This document shows, piece by piece, positions 9,213 through 20,200 of a stretch of DNA of 22,528 nt. How positions within the stretch are numbered: the first letter of the stretch is position 1; the number at the start of each line of letters is the position of its first letter. A program made the position numbers and the translations under genes. The DNA is from Monoraphidium neglectum (Eukaryota > Chlorophyta > Chlorophyceae > Sphaeropleales > Selenastraceae): NCBI RefSeq assembly GCF_000611645.1, contig NW_014012994.1:1-22528 (forward strand). Direction: 5' to 3'. Below the pieces are notes generated by a model. It searched no databases. It worked only from the letters and a program-made list of their open reading frames with translations, and was not told the origin of the DNA.

Positions 9213-12200
9213 ATGCCAGCTTCAGGCGATCGCAAATCAACTCTGATGTGCAAACGCACGTTGCTGCCGCCCGGCCTGGGCCGGCAGGCGGACCTCCGGC
9301 CGTCGTCGCCCAAGCCGTTCAGGCCACCCGGGATCCCAAGCGCGAGCCCACGCTTCCGGTCCGCCGCCGCTGCAAAGGTGAGCTGCATCACATCCGGCTT
9401 TGCACCGCGGCAGGCTTACCGCGTGTGCGAAGGCTCGTCGGTGACTATGTAATAAACTGCACTGGGTGAAGCTTAGTACTGGGCACCTGCCTGTGATGTC
9501 GTACACCACACCACCCACAGGCCCTCTTAGAGCGGTTGAAGGCACTCGCGACCGAATGCCGCTCGACCAACAGCAGCGGCCGCCCCGTCGCTGCCAGCGG
9601 CCGCGCGCGGCGCCCAGGCGGCCTGTCGGCGCACAGCGAGCAGCCGCCGGCGGCGGCGCAGCCTGGCGGGCCTGCGCGGGTTACGAGCGGCACACGAGGC
9701 CAGGCAGCGGCGCCGGCTGCTGCCGCAGGCAGCGGGGCGGGAGGTGTGGTGGCGCCTAGTGCACAAATCACGGCCAAAAGGATACTGGATGAGCTGGATG
9801 TTGCGTTTGGGTGGGTGCTGCAATCCGTAGAGGCGTGAGGACTGTAGGCCAGGCAATGACTGGCGACGCGTGCTGCCCGGGCAAAGTATCTTGCCCTTGA
9901 GGGGGGTCAGGGGTCAAACCTCAGCCCTCACACGCATTCAGCAGGCGCATGCACAGGAGCACAAGTATGGAAGCCGCTGCATCCGAAAGACCAGCAACAC
10001 ACGAGGCCAGTCTTGTTCCATTTTCATCACAGCAACTTTTTTTATCACATCTAACCGCAACAACCCTGTTGCCTTCTGGCTGAATGCAGGCCGGTCAGCA
10101 CGTTCCTGCGGCAGCTGGCGCCAGAGGCGGTACTGGGCCTCTTTGTCGCCTCCAGATCTGAGCGGTGGAAGAAAGACCAGGTGGATGTTCAGACACAGGG
10201 GACGCTCATGGGATGAGTAGAGAGCATCCGGTAGTTTTGTGCTGAGTCAGCGGCCTCAGTGGCCGACAGGTGTGGCAGCGCTGTGCAGCAAGCGCGCATC
10301 AACAGCGAGGAAGGCAGGGTCTGGGCGCGCCAAGGCATGGCAGCTGCGAGGGCGCCTGTTCGGTGTGGGCGTGCGCATGCCTGAAGGACGTAGGCCCACG
10401 GTGCTGCGCAGCGCTGCGCTAATTATTGCTGTTCTGTTCACCCTCTGCGCGTGATCGTTGCCCCAATCCCCTGGGCCTGGCAGGTCATCTACGAGGCGGG
10501 GGCAACGGCAGACTGCTTCTACGTTTTGCTCACCGGCGCGGTCGAGATCTTTACACACGGCGGGGGCGCCGGCAGGCAAGGGGGGCAAGGAGCGCAAGGG
10601 GGCAAGGGCGGCAAGCTTCAGCGGGTGCCGGAGCCTGCTGCTGCCAAACTTCCTGCGCGCCGCGACTGCCATGAGCATGGGGCACCCAGCGTCGCCAGAG
10701 GACCGCGCGCAGGGAGGGGGGCACTCTCGCAACAGCCGCGCCCGACAGCGACGACTGGGTGTGCCGACCGGCAACTGCGCCCCCCACCGCCCAGGCCGCG
10801 CGCCGTTGTGTCGCGCCTGCTGAAGGGGGACGCGTTTGGTGACCAGGGGCTGCTGGAGGGGCGCCTGCGCTGGACGGGCGCCGTGCCGGCGACGGCGAGC
10901 GCGACGGTGCTGGCAATTGACCGGGAGGTGCGGCGGGGCCGGGCAGGGACGTGCCACACGCACGCACGCACCGGCACAGGGAGTCGGACACCCCTGATCA
11001 GCAGGCGCCCCCCCCTTCGGCTTACGCATGTGTAGACTGGCCAAAGCGTGTGCCCTGTTGGTTGCCGCGTGTGCCCTGTTGGTCGCGTGACCGTGGACCC
11101 GGGCAATGCTGATGTCATCACCGCACGGCTGGTGCCCGTCATTCCACTGGCCCCAGGAATTTCTGGTATACCTGGGCGCGCACTTCAAGGGACTGCGGGA
11201 GGCCACCCGGGCGTTCCTGTCAAGCAAGGTGCAGTAGTTGCGGGTCGCCTTGGACGCCGCGAAGGCGGCATTACTCCCCGTGAGGCCGGGGCCGCTGGGG
11301 CGGGGGCCAGGAAGGGGTCTGGCTTTACTGCATGTAGGCGGTGGGCAACGGCTCACGGTCGAGCCATGCAAGCCATGCCGAAGCAACCTCGCTGAAACCC
11401 TCGTAGCTGCTGAGGCGGGTCAACCCGCATCAACCCCCAGGTGCGGGCCGTGCGCGAGGCGGGGGCGCCCCAGGCGGAGGTGCAGCGGCTGAGCGCCATC
11501 ATGCTGCCGGGTACCGCCAAGGCGGGGCGCACGTGGGAGCTGGCGCAGGAGGACCAGGTGTACTTCGTCAAGGTGCGTTGCGTGGGCGGCCACACCCCAC
11601 ACGCACGGAATCATTCAACTGTAGGCCTCTGTGGTTTGCAGCAAATTTGAAAACCCTCTGGCCAGCAATTACGTACACACACATGCACGCATGCACACAC
11701 ACACACACGCACACACACCCACACACGCACGCACGCACGCACGCACGCATGCGCATGCGCGCACGTGCGCACGCAATGCTACAGGACGGCAGCTTTCAGT
11801 TGGAACTCATCGAACATGCGACCACTGCAGGCAGCGGCAGTGCAGCTGCTGGCTTGAAGAAGATTCCCTGGCGCAGCAACACACAGCAGCTGCAAGCGGC
11901 GACATATGCAGGCACCGCTGGTGGCGCAGACCTGGGCGGCCGGCCGCAATCCAGCCGCCCCTCCACTGCTCCTGCAGCGTCCTCTGGCGAACGGGGCGTC
12001 GCCCGTGTGTCTCGGCGAAATGCGCCAGGCGGCGGCAGCGGCAGCGGCGGCAACGCTGGAGGCGGCGAGAGCGAGAACCAGCAGCAACCTGAAGACGAGG
12101 GCGCGAGCACCGGCGGCTGGGGACGTGACAGCGGTGGTGCCAGGGGGCGGCGCGTGATGCCGCCTCTGGCGGACTGCGGGGTGCTGGCGTCGGTGCGGAT

Positions 12201-13595
12201 GGCGGGCGGCGGGCGGGTGGTGGGGACACTAGGGATGGAGGAAGAGCTGCAGAGGGCGCGGCTCAGGGGCACTGTCAAAAAGGTGAGCAGGGGTGAGGTC
12301 CTGCGGCTGGCCCGGCTGCAACATTGCGGCCGCAAGAAGGCAACACGGCAGGCCGCTGCCACACTGGTGCTGGCTTCTGATTCCATTGATTACGCGTGCG
12401 GTCAGCATGGCCAGCAGCATCCAGTGCCCTGTTTGGCCCCTCCGCTGCAACGAGCACCGGCTTGGTACTGACCACACGCCTTGGGAAACCGTGACGCCGC
12501 ACGCAGGTCGTCGCCCGGCTGGGGCCCGGCCACTGGTTTGGCGGCGGCGCAGCGTTGATTGGCGAGGGCCCCCTGCAGTCTGGGCTCCGGCTAGTGGCGA
12601 CCTCTGACGCTGAGCTGTGGCACGTCCACGTCAATGTGTTCATGCAGCAGGCAGGCGATGCGATCATCAGGTGAACGGGGGGCACGCTGCGCGGTGCATG
12701 GGGAGGTGTACACCGAACAGCGCGCAGCGGGGGCTGTGCCGGCGGGCTGGCCGGCAGTGCACTCCACTGAGGGCTCGCGGCTTCGTTGCCAATGCTCCAA
12801 ATGAACAGCTGCTGCAATATCCAGCCAGGGATTCCGTGGGTGCAACAGTCATTCACTGCATGGAAGAGACAGCGCCGCGCTCTATCTTGACTGCCCCCTC
12901 CCCACCCCCCCCCCCTTTTGCAACCAGGGCTCTGCGGGACGACGGCGCGTTCCGCCTGAGCTACAGCCTGGGCCGCCTGGGTCTGATCCCGCCAGACACA
13001 GTGGTCGGCCACCCCCTGGCCAATTTGCAGCGAGCCGGCCACGCACGACACAGCGCTCAGCCTCCACTGGCGGCGCCACAGAACCCTCTTTTGCAGGAGG
13101 GCCAGCCGCAGCGTGAGCAAGCAGGGCAGCCCCCGCCGCAACCGAGCAAAGGACAGCAGAGCCCTGGGCGGCGGAGCGGCAGCGCGGGGCGCGGCAGGGG
13201 CGAGGCCGTGGGAGCGGCGGCTACCCCCAGCCGCGTCGACGACGCAGTGCACGCCGCAAGGCTGCGACGGGCGGGCCTGAGGGGGACAGGGAAGCCGGGC
13301 GGCCTTCAAGCAGAGCATGGGAGCATCCTTGAAGGGCTGGGGTTGGGCGTCTGCGCAGCTCGCGGGCGAGAGGTGGCTGCCAGTGCAGCTGCAGCGGCGC
13401 GGCATGATGGCAGTCCTGCGGGCGGCACATCCGCACCAACAGGCCTCACAAACACCAGGCGGCGAGCTGTCACTATCCGCCCCCCACACGTTGCCGGCAG
13501 CGGGCAATTCAGCGAGGGGGTCATGGTGGCGCTGGCTCACTTGGGTGCTTTGCTGGGCCCACAACAACGGCGGGGCCCGCAAGCATCAGATCCAG

Positions 13596-13686
<91 letters not shown>

Positions 13687-15216
13687 GGGCTGGTGCATAA
13701 GCACCAGCAGAGGAGCAGGGGCATCCACTGACACTGCACCGTGCCGGCAAGCCCCAGCACTGGCAGCCGAGCCAATGGGAGGAGGGTTGGCGGCGGGGCG
13801 CTCCGCCCAAGAGGAGCTGCGGGCCACTCACAGAGCGACGTCGGCCGCTGGGGTGCCCTGCAGGCCCTCCACTGCGCCAGCATCAGGGCGGACGGCGGCA
13901 GAGGTGTTCTGGCGTCAGCCTGACAGCTCGATGACGGCGACGGGGACTGCGGTGGCTGCCCTCATCCAGTCGGCCTTTCCAGGTAGGCTGGGCTTGCTGA
14001 CCTGATTTAATTGTGGAGGTGCGGGGCGGTGGGTCTGGGGCATCTGGCACCGGCCGACCACAGCGCGGGCGCATCAGCAGGGTGTTACAATCACATGAAG
14101 GCAGCAGCGGACCTATGCAGCGCAGGGTCGGCCATGTGCCACACATCAGCAGGTGGTAGTCACCTGAATAGCCAGCTGAACATCGTACTACATACGAAAG
14201 CAAGACATTCCTAGTACCTATACTCCTTATCGCCATGCATAATTCCACCAACCATCAATATTGCAGAGGGACTGGCACCACTGGCGGAGCAGGTGGAGGG
14301 ACTGACCCTTGCTCCTCACACATGGAGCCTCGACGCGCCAGCAGCAGCCGCCACGGCCGCCGACAGCTGGCGCTCCTCGCTTCCGCGCCCTGCCACGGCC
14401 GCAGCCTGCTCGCCCGCCACGCGACCACGACCTGGGGCCGCAGCCTGCGCTGTGGGGAATGCTGCCTCTGCAGCTCCTGCGGCAGGCGGCAGCACGGTCG
14501 GCGAGCCAGGCGGCGGGCGGCAGCACCAGCACCAGCAGCAGCAGCCGCGCCCGGCGTCAGCAGCTGGCGCAGCAATCGTCAACGAGCGCGCGGCAGCGGA
14601 CGCCCGCAAGCGGCCGGCGTCTGCGTCGAGGATCAGCTTGCGGGAGCTGCGGTCCGGCAAGTTCCGAGGTTGCAGCGGCGCAGGCGGGCCCCACGCATAC
14701 TTTGGATGGCCGAATGCAGCGGCTATCGTGGAGCTGCAGCACGGCGGTGAGGAGGGCGTGGACGCCGCTGCAGTGCCGGAGAGTTGGCGGCCCCGCGCTG
14801 CCGCAGCCGCTGCCGCTGCGGCAAGCTGGGATGTTGCGGCAGTTGAGGAGGGGGGAGGAGAGGATGCAGGTGTGGAGGCAGGGGATGCTTTTGTGCGGTT
14901 AAGGCCGGGGGGCAGCAGCAGCTCCGGAGGGTCTGAGCCGGATTGGGACGGGGTCCCTGCAGCTGTGGTCGGGCGGATCCGCGCGGGCGGTCTGCAGCAG
15001 CCAGCCTGTCCAAGCCGGCCGCTGTCAAGTGGAGCAGCCGGCGGCCAAAGGGCGCCCACGATCCTGCCGCGGGAGCCCCGCCGGCGCGCCGGCGGCAGCC
15101 TGACGGCGGCGTGCGTGCTGTGGGCCGGCGCGAGCGACGCGGCGTTCCGGCCGCCGCTGCGGCAGTGCCTGACTCATGAGGAGATCGTGCGGCTGGGCGG
15201 GGGGCGCGGCGCGTAG
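9213..15216 (+). CDS. Large protein with two split, degenerate cyclic-nucleotide-binding folds, 1286 aa
   Basis: Ten exons: 9213-9377, 9521-9810, 10090-10180, 10484-10927, 11157-11228, 11441-11572, 11785-12282, 12507-12670, 12928-13982, 14267-15216. All junctions are GT-AG, and 3861 coding bases give 1286 residues. Fold 1 begins near residue 183 with VIYEAGATADCFYVLLTGAV, is interrupted by about 85 Gly/Pro/Ala/Arg-rich residues, and resumes at 290 with KGDAFGDQGLLEG and VLAIDRE. Fold 2 is WELAQEDQVYFVKDGSFQL near 385-404, an insertion of about 155 residues, then RLGPGHWFGGGAALIGEGPL at 565 onward. These are the beta-barrel and phosphate-binding-cassette signatures of the family, but the usual Glu and Arg ligand contacts are changed in both. 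The C-terminal half is low complexity, with 29 consecutive Gln at 843-871, and ends in CLTHEEIVRLGGGRGA. There are no membrane segments, kinase or channel domains. I infer a scaffold or regulatory role; substrate and partners are unknown. Confidence 0.8.
11673..11775 (+). repeat. (CA)n/(CG)n microsatellite just upstream of a 3' splice site
   Basis: About 100 bp of alternating pyrimidine-purine DNA (ACACAC, then GCACGCACGC, then GCATGCGCATGCGCGC) ends about 10 nt before the acceptor at 11783-11784 in the cyclic-nucleotide-fold gene. It replaces the expected polypyrimidine tract. Such alternating sequence can adopt Z-DNA. Confidence 0.85.
13598..13684 (+). repeat. Perfect (CAG)29 trinucleotide repeat in coding sequence
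   Basis: Eighty-seven bases of uninterrupted CAG, in frame as 29 glutamines (residues 843-871) in exon 9 of the cyclic-nucleotide-fold gene. The lack of synonymous CAA codons points to recent slippage and a likely length polymorphism. Confidence 0.95.
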
Positions 15217-16420
15217 GCGGCCGTGGTGGATGGGATGGCTGCGCATGGGGTGTGCTGACAAACTGCACTCGGCGATACCTGAACGCTCTGCACGCCAAGT
15301 GTGCGAGACTCAGTCCTGAAGGGAGGGTCTGCAACCACCTGCGCGGCCGGCGACAGCTCCCTTAATGCACACCTGTCCCCTGCAGCACGCAGCCAGTAGC
15401 CGCTGTTACCTGATTTGCAAATCCTGTGCAAGTGCTCGCCGTCTGGAAGGCGCGCCGCTTGCCTGTTACCATCTTGGGCTTGTTGCTGCACAACCTCACA
15501 GGAACCCTAGCTCTTCTGTCGGGCATTGAAGTAACTACCATGGTTTCGCGTAGACAAGACGAATATTTGTGCTTGTTACATGCGTTTGCAGGCAGGCAGG
15601 ACAGCGCCCCGCACAATGGCGCGGGCGACGCAGCATGCGGAGCCCCCACCCCCACACAAACGCCACTCCAAACTTGGGCAGCCGCCGCCGTGCCTCGCCG
15701 TGTTGCTAGCGTTGGGCGCGGCGCGTGCGGGACACGGCGCGGCGGTGCGCACTCTCTGCGCTCGCAGCCTAGGTTTCCACGCGCAGCCGCCAAGCAGCGG
15801 CCCGGGCCGCTGCCGCCCGCGGCTGTGCTTGGAAGGACATGCCCAGCAATTGGCTGCTTTTTTGGGGTGTGCACAGATGAAAAGCAACTCTTGTGTCCCC
15901 GCCTGCCGCACATGCGGCGCCCGTGCTGTCAACGTCGCAACCACGACCCGACATAGCAGCGCGCCGCACCGGAGGCAGGGGTCAGCGCGCCTCAGCCAGA
16001 CGCACGGGGCTTGCCCCCACTCTCGTGGTGGCAGACGGGACATGAAACGCAAACGGCCGTGCACCGCCTCAAAAGGTAGCGGTGCAGCATGCAAAAGAGG
16101 CACCCAGGGGTGCCCTTCCGCTCCGCTCCTCTTCTCGTGTTGCCCACGCACACTCACAAGACCCGTTGAAACGAATGGTGAAAACCCGTGCACCAAGGAG
16201 TGCAGCACCTTCCAGCCCGAAGACACCAACACATCGCCCTTCTGAAAACCAGGATGTCCAGGATGTCCTGACACGGCCAGCAGTTAGACGGGGTCGGCTG
16301 CCACGTCGGCCTGCTAGGGCGTCAGTGCCTCGCAGAGGCGCCGCACCGCTCAGACAGCATCCCTGACAGCACCGAGACGGGTGACATCACGGTGACGTCG
16401 CCGGGGTCGCCGTGCGGCCG
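15217..16420. other. Convergent 3' region between the cyclic-nucleotide-fold gene and heme oxygenase
   Basis: Long overlapping open frames exist on both strands (for example around 15580-16270), but neither has recognisable motifs and each mirrors the other, as expected in GC-rich DNA. The region most likely holds the two 3' UTRs. I found no plus-strand TGTAA after the stop at 15216. Confidence 0.45.
15576..15580 (-). terminator. Possible poly(A) signal TGTAA for heme oxygenase
   Basis: TTACA on the plus strand, 841 bp beyond the heme oxygenase stop, is the first minus-strand TGTAA downstream. It implies a long but plausible algal 3' UTR. Confidence 0.35.
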
Positions 16421-18882
16421 TCAGTGGCCCCCCGACCCCATGATGAAGGGCATGAGGCTGCCAGAGTACTTGAAGGTGTCAGCGGTCTCCTGCAAACCAG
16501 GGGTGATGAGGAGGGACAGCAGAGCATAGCAATTAAATGGTGGGTCTCCGAGATGACGGGATGGCCGTGATACGTACGAAGGCAACTTCGTAGGCAGACA
16601 CAGAGCCGAGCAGGGCGAGGTCCAATGTGCGCCGGTTGGGTGGGCAGGCAGCAAGCAGCGGGGCGCGGCTTTGGGGGTATGCACGGTGATGGGGGAAGGG
16701 TGGGGGCGGCTTCTGCAACTGGTAGTCGGTGTGGGTGGTGCCGGCCGCACCTGCAGGCAGTGGTCCTTCTGCTCGCGCGTCCAGCTCTCAGACAGGGCGT
16801 TGATCTTGGAGCGCACCTGGGGATTGCATGTTTGAAGAGTTTGGGTGGGGATGCATGTGGGTTGTATAGTCGACAACAGAGAGAGAGGAGAGTGGGGGCT
16901 GGAAGGCTTTGAGGATCAGCCGACGAGAAAAGGAGATACACTAGCTGCGCCAGCCCGCAGCTTTGCGGGCTGCGCAACAGCGCAGCCACATAAAGCAAGG
17001 CCAGCAGCAACGCACAACAGACCGCCGCTTGGGCGCCTGTCCTCGGACTCCCTCAAAGCCATTGCAATTCCATGCCCCGCAGGCCAACCGGAGCCTGCGT
17101 GGGAGCGGCCCATCAGCTGCAGCAACCCCTGGCTGCGCGGCCCGGACGACTCACCGCGTCCAGCAGGGGCGCCACGTCCCCGTCATACTTGTAGAACTCA
17201 AGCTCAGCGTTGTCCAGGATCATGGACGACACCTGGTCACGAGCGGGAGTGTGTGTGTGTGTGTATGTGTGTGCGTGTGTGTGTGTGTGTGTGTGTAAGA
17301 AAGAGATAATGTGTGTGTGTGCACGTACATGCACGCACGCACGCGCTTGCGAACATGCATGTACGTGCAAGCATTCGCGCGCAGGGGCATGCAACAAGAG
17401 CACAACTACCCAGCGCACGGCGCTGCACCAGCATGCGTCACGCCCACCTTGGACCCGATCATGCGGCCGCCGGCTGTGTGTGCGAAGAAGTAATTGTAGT
17501 AGTGGCAGATGAAGGCGGGCGGGTCAGACACCGCGAGGCCGTAAAGCTTCTGGGCATAGGCCAGGCCAGGGCTGTCGGCGGGCAGCTGAGAGGGTGGGGC
17601 ATGAAAGGGTGGAGTAGGGCAGGGCGGTGGGGTGGGAAGGGTGTGACGGACCCTGCCGCACGCACAGCCGCCCATGCACACACACTTGTTGATGTGTCTA
17701 TTGTGCTGCTGCTTGTGCGAGTGATCATGCTCTCAATAAAATGCTGCACCCATGTGCGCGCACGTACGCACACCCGCATAGACGCACGAAATACACACGA
17801 GCACGCACGCACACACACACACACTCCGCACATGCGCCGCAACGCGCCAACGTGCGCATGCGCGCACGCCCCCACAGCGCACCCCCTCCAACCTGCGGGG
17901 CTGAGATGCCGTAGGTCTCCTGGAACCACGCCAGGTCCTTGTCTATCGCCGCCACACGCTCCAGCCCGGTGCCCTGGAACTGCTCATCTGCAGGCGGCAA
18001 GGGCAGCGCGCAAGGGGCCCGCGGCACAGGCGTCAGTGAGGGAGTGAAAAAGAGGGGGCAGCACTGACAGGCGGGGTCATGCGCAGCACTGACAGGCAGT
18101 GGGCACTGCCTGCATGTCAGCGCCCCCGCACAGAAGCCCAGGGTCCGCCCCAGCCCAGCAGCTGCCGAGCTGCTGCCCAGCGGGCGCCCTGCCGCCGCAT
18201 AGCGTGCCCATGTGGCTCACATTCCGGGCGCTCCGCCTTGCTGATGATGTCCTCAAAGGCTGAGTACACCGCGCGGCTCTCAGCCAGGAAGCGCACGTAG
18301 CCCTCGCGGGTCGGCTGCCACTGAGAGACGTGAACGGCAGCGGCGCGGCGAGGGGGAACCGGATGGGGGCGGGTGAGGGGCTGGGGCACATGCTGAGTGC
18401 TTTACGTTTCCTATGTCTATGGGCAGTTGAGGGGGTGAGGCTTCATTTCAAAAAGGGGCTGTCGTCGAGATCATCGCATTCAAGGGGCCTGCTGCTGCGG
18501 GTAGCTGCAGCGCTGACGCCCTGTTCTGCGCGGCACCCCTGCAGCTGCAGAGGCCAAGTGCAGGCCATCCAGGGCGGCGCCGGAGCAAAGCTGGCTGCCA
18601 ATTAAATCGTTGCTCGGGCTCCAGCATCAGCAGGGCCGCAAACCTCGCGCCGCGACAGCTGGCAGCGCAACCCACCGTGGGCATCGGCCGCGGCGACGCC
18701 TTCTGGCCGCCCTCCTTGGGCGCCTGATCCCGCGTGTGAAGCTTCATGGCAACTGCCCGCATCTCCCCGATGAAGCCCTGCTTCTTCAGCTCCGTGGCGC
18801 TGACCGCTCCGTGCGCCCGCACACGCAGCGCGGTGCGGCGGGGGGCGGCGCGCGCTGCCGCTGGCCGCGCTTGCGCGGTGCC
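16421..18882 (-). CDS. HMOX1: Plant-type heme oxygenase (plastid), start not resolved
   Basis: Opens heme to biliverdin IX-alpha, CO and iron, in plants and algae with ferredoxin as electron donor, in the plastid stroma; biliverdin feeds bilin synthesis. Exons read on the minus strand: 18676-18882, 18221-18320, 17893-17987, 17448-17585, 17155-17232, 16751-16816, 16421-16489, all GT-AG with continuous frame, 250 residues. Motifs in order: [20 protein letters not shown] with the proximal heme His of [56 protein letters not shown] with the Gly-rich distal helix; [40 protein letters not shown]. Length and order match plant HO1. Upstream of GFIGEM the frame is Ala/Arg-rich ([19 protein letters not shown]), which looks like a transit peptide. 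No ATG lies in this exon: the next in-frame ATGs (18916-18918 and 18901-18903) are cut off by TAG at 18883-18885. That TAG could instead be a splice acceptor, for example joined to an ATG exon near 19068-19076. Confidence 0.92.
17250..17345 (-). repeat. Microsatellite, CA on the sense strand, next to a heme oxygenase 3' splice site
   Basis: Plus-strand (GT)n at 17250-17295 and mixed GTGTGC/GCACGC to about 17345. On the sense strand this is (CA)n ending about 15 nt before the acceptor at 17234-17233. Confidence 0.85.
17759..17875 (-). repeat. Microsatellite, TG on the sense strand, near a heme oxygenase 5' splice site
   Basis: Plus-strand CA/CG units with a pure (CA)n core at about 17802-17824. 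On the sense strand it is (TG)n within 20-130 nt of the donor at 17892-17891. It is the opposite orientation to the repeat in the next intron. Confidence 0.8.
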
Positions 18883-20200
18883 CTACGTGGTGCGTTGCGC
18901 CATTGTCCGAGCAAGCATTGTGAAAGCGTGTGAAGACGCGTTTTTCACGAAGGCCGTTGTTCTTGCGGCCGCGCTTCCGAGGGCGGGTCCATGGGAGGCA
19001 AAACAGTGCAATCACCAGATCCAGAGGCTTGCACCCGCGCTGGCTCTACCGTGAACAGGGCTCCCTGTAAGACCATGGAGCGCGCATGCACACGCTTCCC
19101 ACCTGCAGGCTCCGCATCATGGATCGCTTGGACGCGAGCATGCCTGCTCCTAGCTGCTCCTGTTGGCGGGAAGCCTGCTTGCTTTCTCGCCGTGCGTGCG
19201 TGAGAATCAGCTATTATGACACAATGCCTGGATGGCTGTGCGCCTCGTGAGGTTGCATGCGACCCGCCGATCGTCGGCGTTGCCCGCTCTTCCAACTCCT
19301 GTGTGCTCTGCTGCTATTGCAGGTGCGTTGGTCAGCGCCAGTCGGTCGCAGTGATCAGCACCGTTTGCATCAAACTGGCTGATCTTGCCAAAGTCATTAC
19401 TTGCATAGGCCCACCAGCGAGTATCGGGCCCACAGTGGGGCTGAGGGGCCGCACCACCATTGACGTTGACCAGGCAAGCGCTTGGGCCAACAGGGGTCAG
19501 CCGAACCAGGCCCCCCACCACAACGAAACTTGACTGCGCCTGTCGCTAGAGCTTGTAGCTCGTTTTGGACGTAACACCTGAGACTTCCTTACATCAGTTG
19601 ACGTGTGACAGGCGCAAAACGCCCGTCAGCAACGCGGGAGGTGTTGGCGGAGGCGCCATGCTGGCCAGCTCAGCGGCGGCCTCGCGACTGCACGCTACCA
19701 GTGACATGCCAAGCTATTTGTCAAGGGTGAGGGTACGATTAACACAAACACAATCACTTGAAACCAGCTCACTTGAATTCTGCATTTGGTCCAAATAAGC
19801 TCTAAAGAACTACAGCTCGCCAGTGGTCAAACACACACGTTTGATGACTATCATGACAGCATCACTGCGACAAATGTCCATCAGGAGCCGATGCAGCCGG
19901 CAGCTGCAGCGACGCCCCGGACGGGCTAGCCAATCACGCCGAAGCCCTCCCAGCAAATGCACTGCAGCACCACACGGCTCGCCCCAACGGGCAGGAATTC
20001 CGCTCGCGCCTGAACGCCCACCATCCCTGCGTGGGACAGCAGCGAACGCCGAAGCAAGCGGCCCTCCCACCCGCACAGCCGCCGCACAGGGTGCGCAGGC
20101 AGCGTGCACTGCGTCGTCCACGGGCGGTTGCCGGGAGTCCCCTCACATCCGCTCCCCGCTTTTCTTCAGCCGCCGCCCCGCCGGCTGCGCCGCGCACCGG
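18883..20200. other. Region between heme oxygenase and MTB, both transcribed leftward
   Basis: It should contain the heme oxygenase promoter and 5' end and the MTB 3' UTR. TTACA at 19589-19593 (minus-strand TGTAA) lies 608 bp past the MTB stop and is a likely MTB poly(A) signal. A 104-codon minus-strand frame at 19207-19521 and an overlapping 105-codon plus-strand frame at 19216-19533 have no recognisable motifs. The segment 19540-19830 is less GC-rich than its surroundings. Confidence 0.4.
19589..19593 (-). terminator. Probable poly(A) signal TGTAA for MTB
   Basis: First minus-strand TGTAA downstream of the MTB stop at 20201-20203, in an AT-richer patch. Confidence 0.4.

Noticed and set aside
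13521..13883. Minus-strand frames with long poly-Ala, poly-Cys or poly-Leu runs
   Set aside because: They are the antisense readings of the (CAG)29 tract in a supported exon.
15576..16274. Two overlapping open frames of about 220-230 codons on opposite strands
   Set aside because: Neither has conserved motifs or coherent splice neighbours; mirrored long frames are expected in GC-rich non-coding DNA, and the segment lies between two convergent genes.
19207..19533. Overlapping frames of about 105 codons on both strands between heme oxygenase and MTB
   Set aside because: No recognisable domain and no supporting splice structure; the region is better explained as a 3' UTR and promoter.
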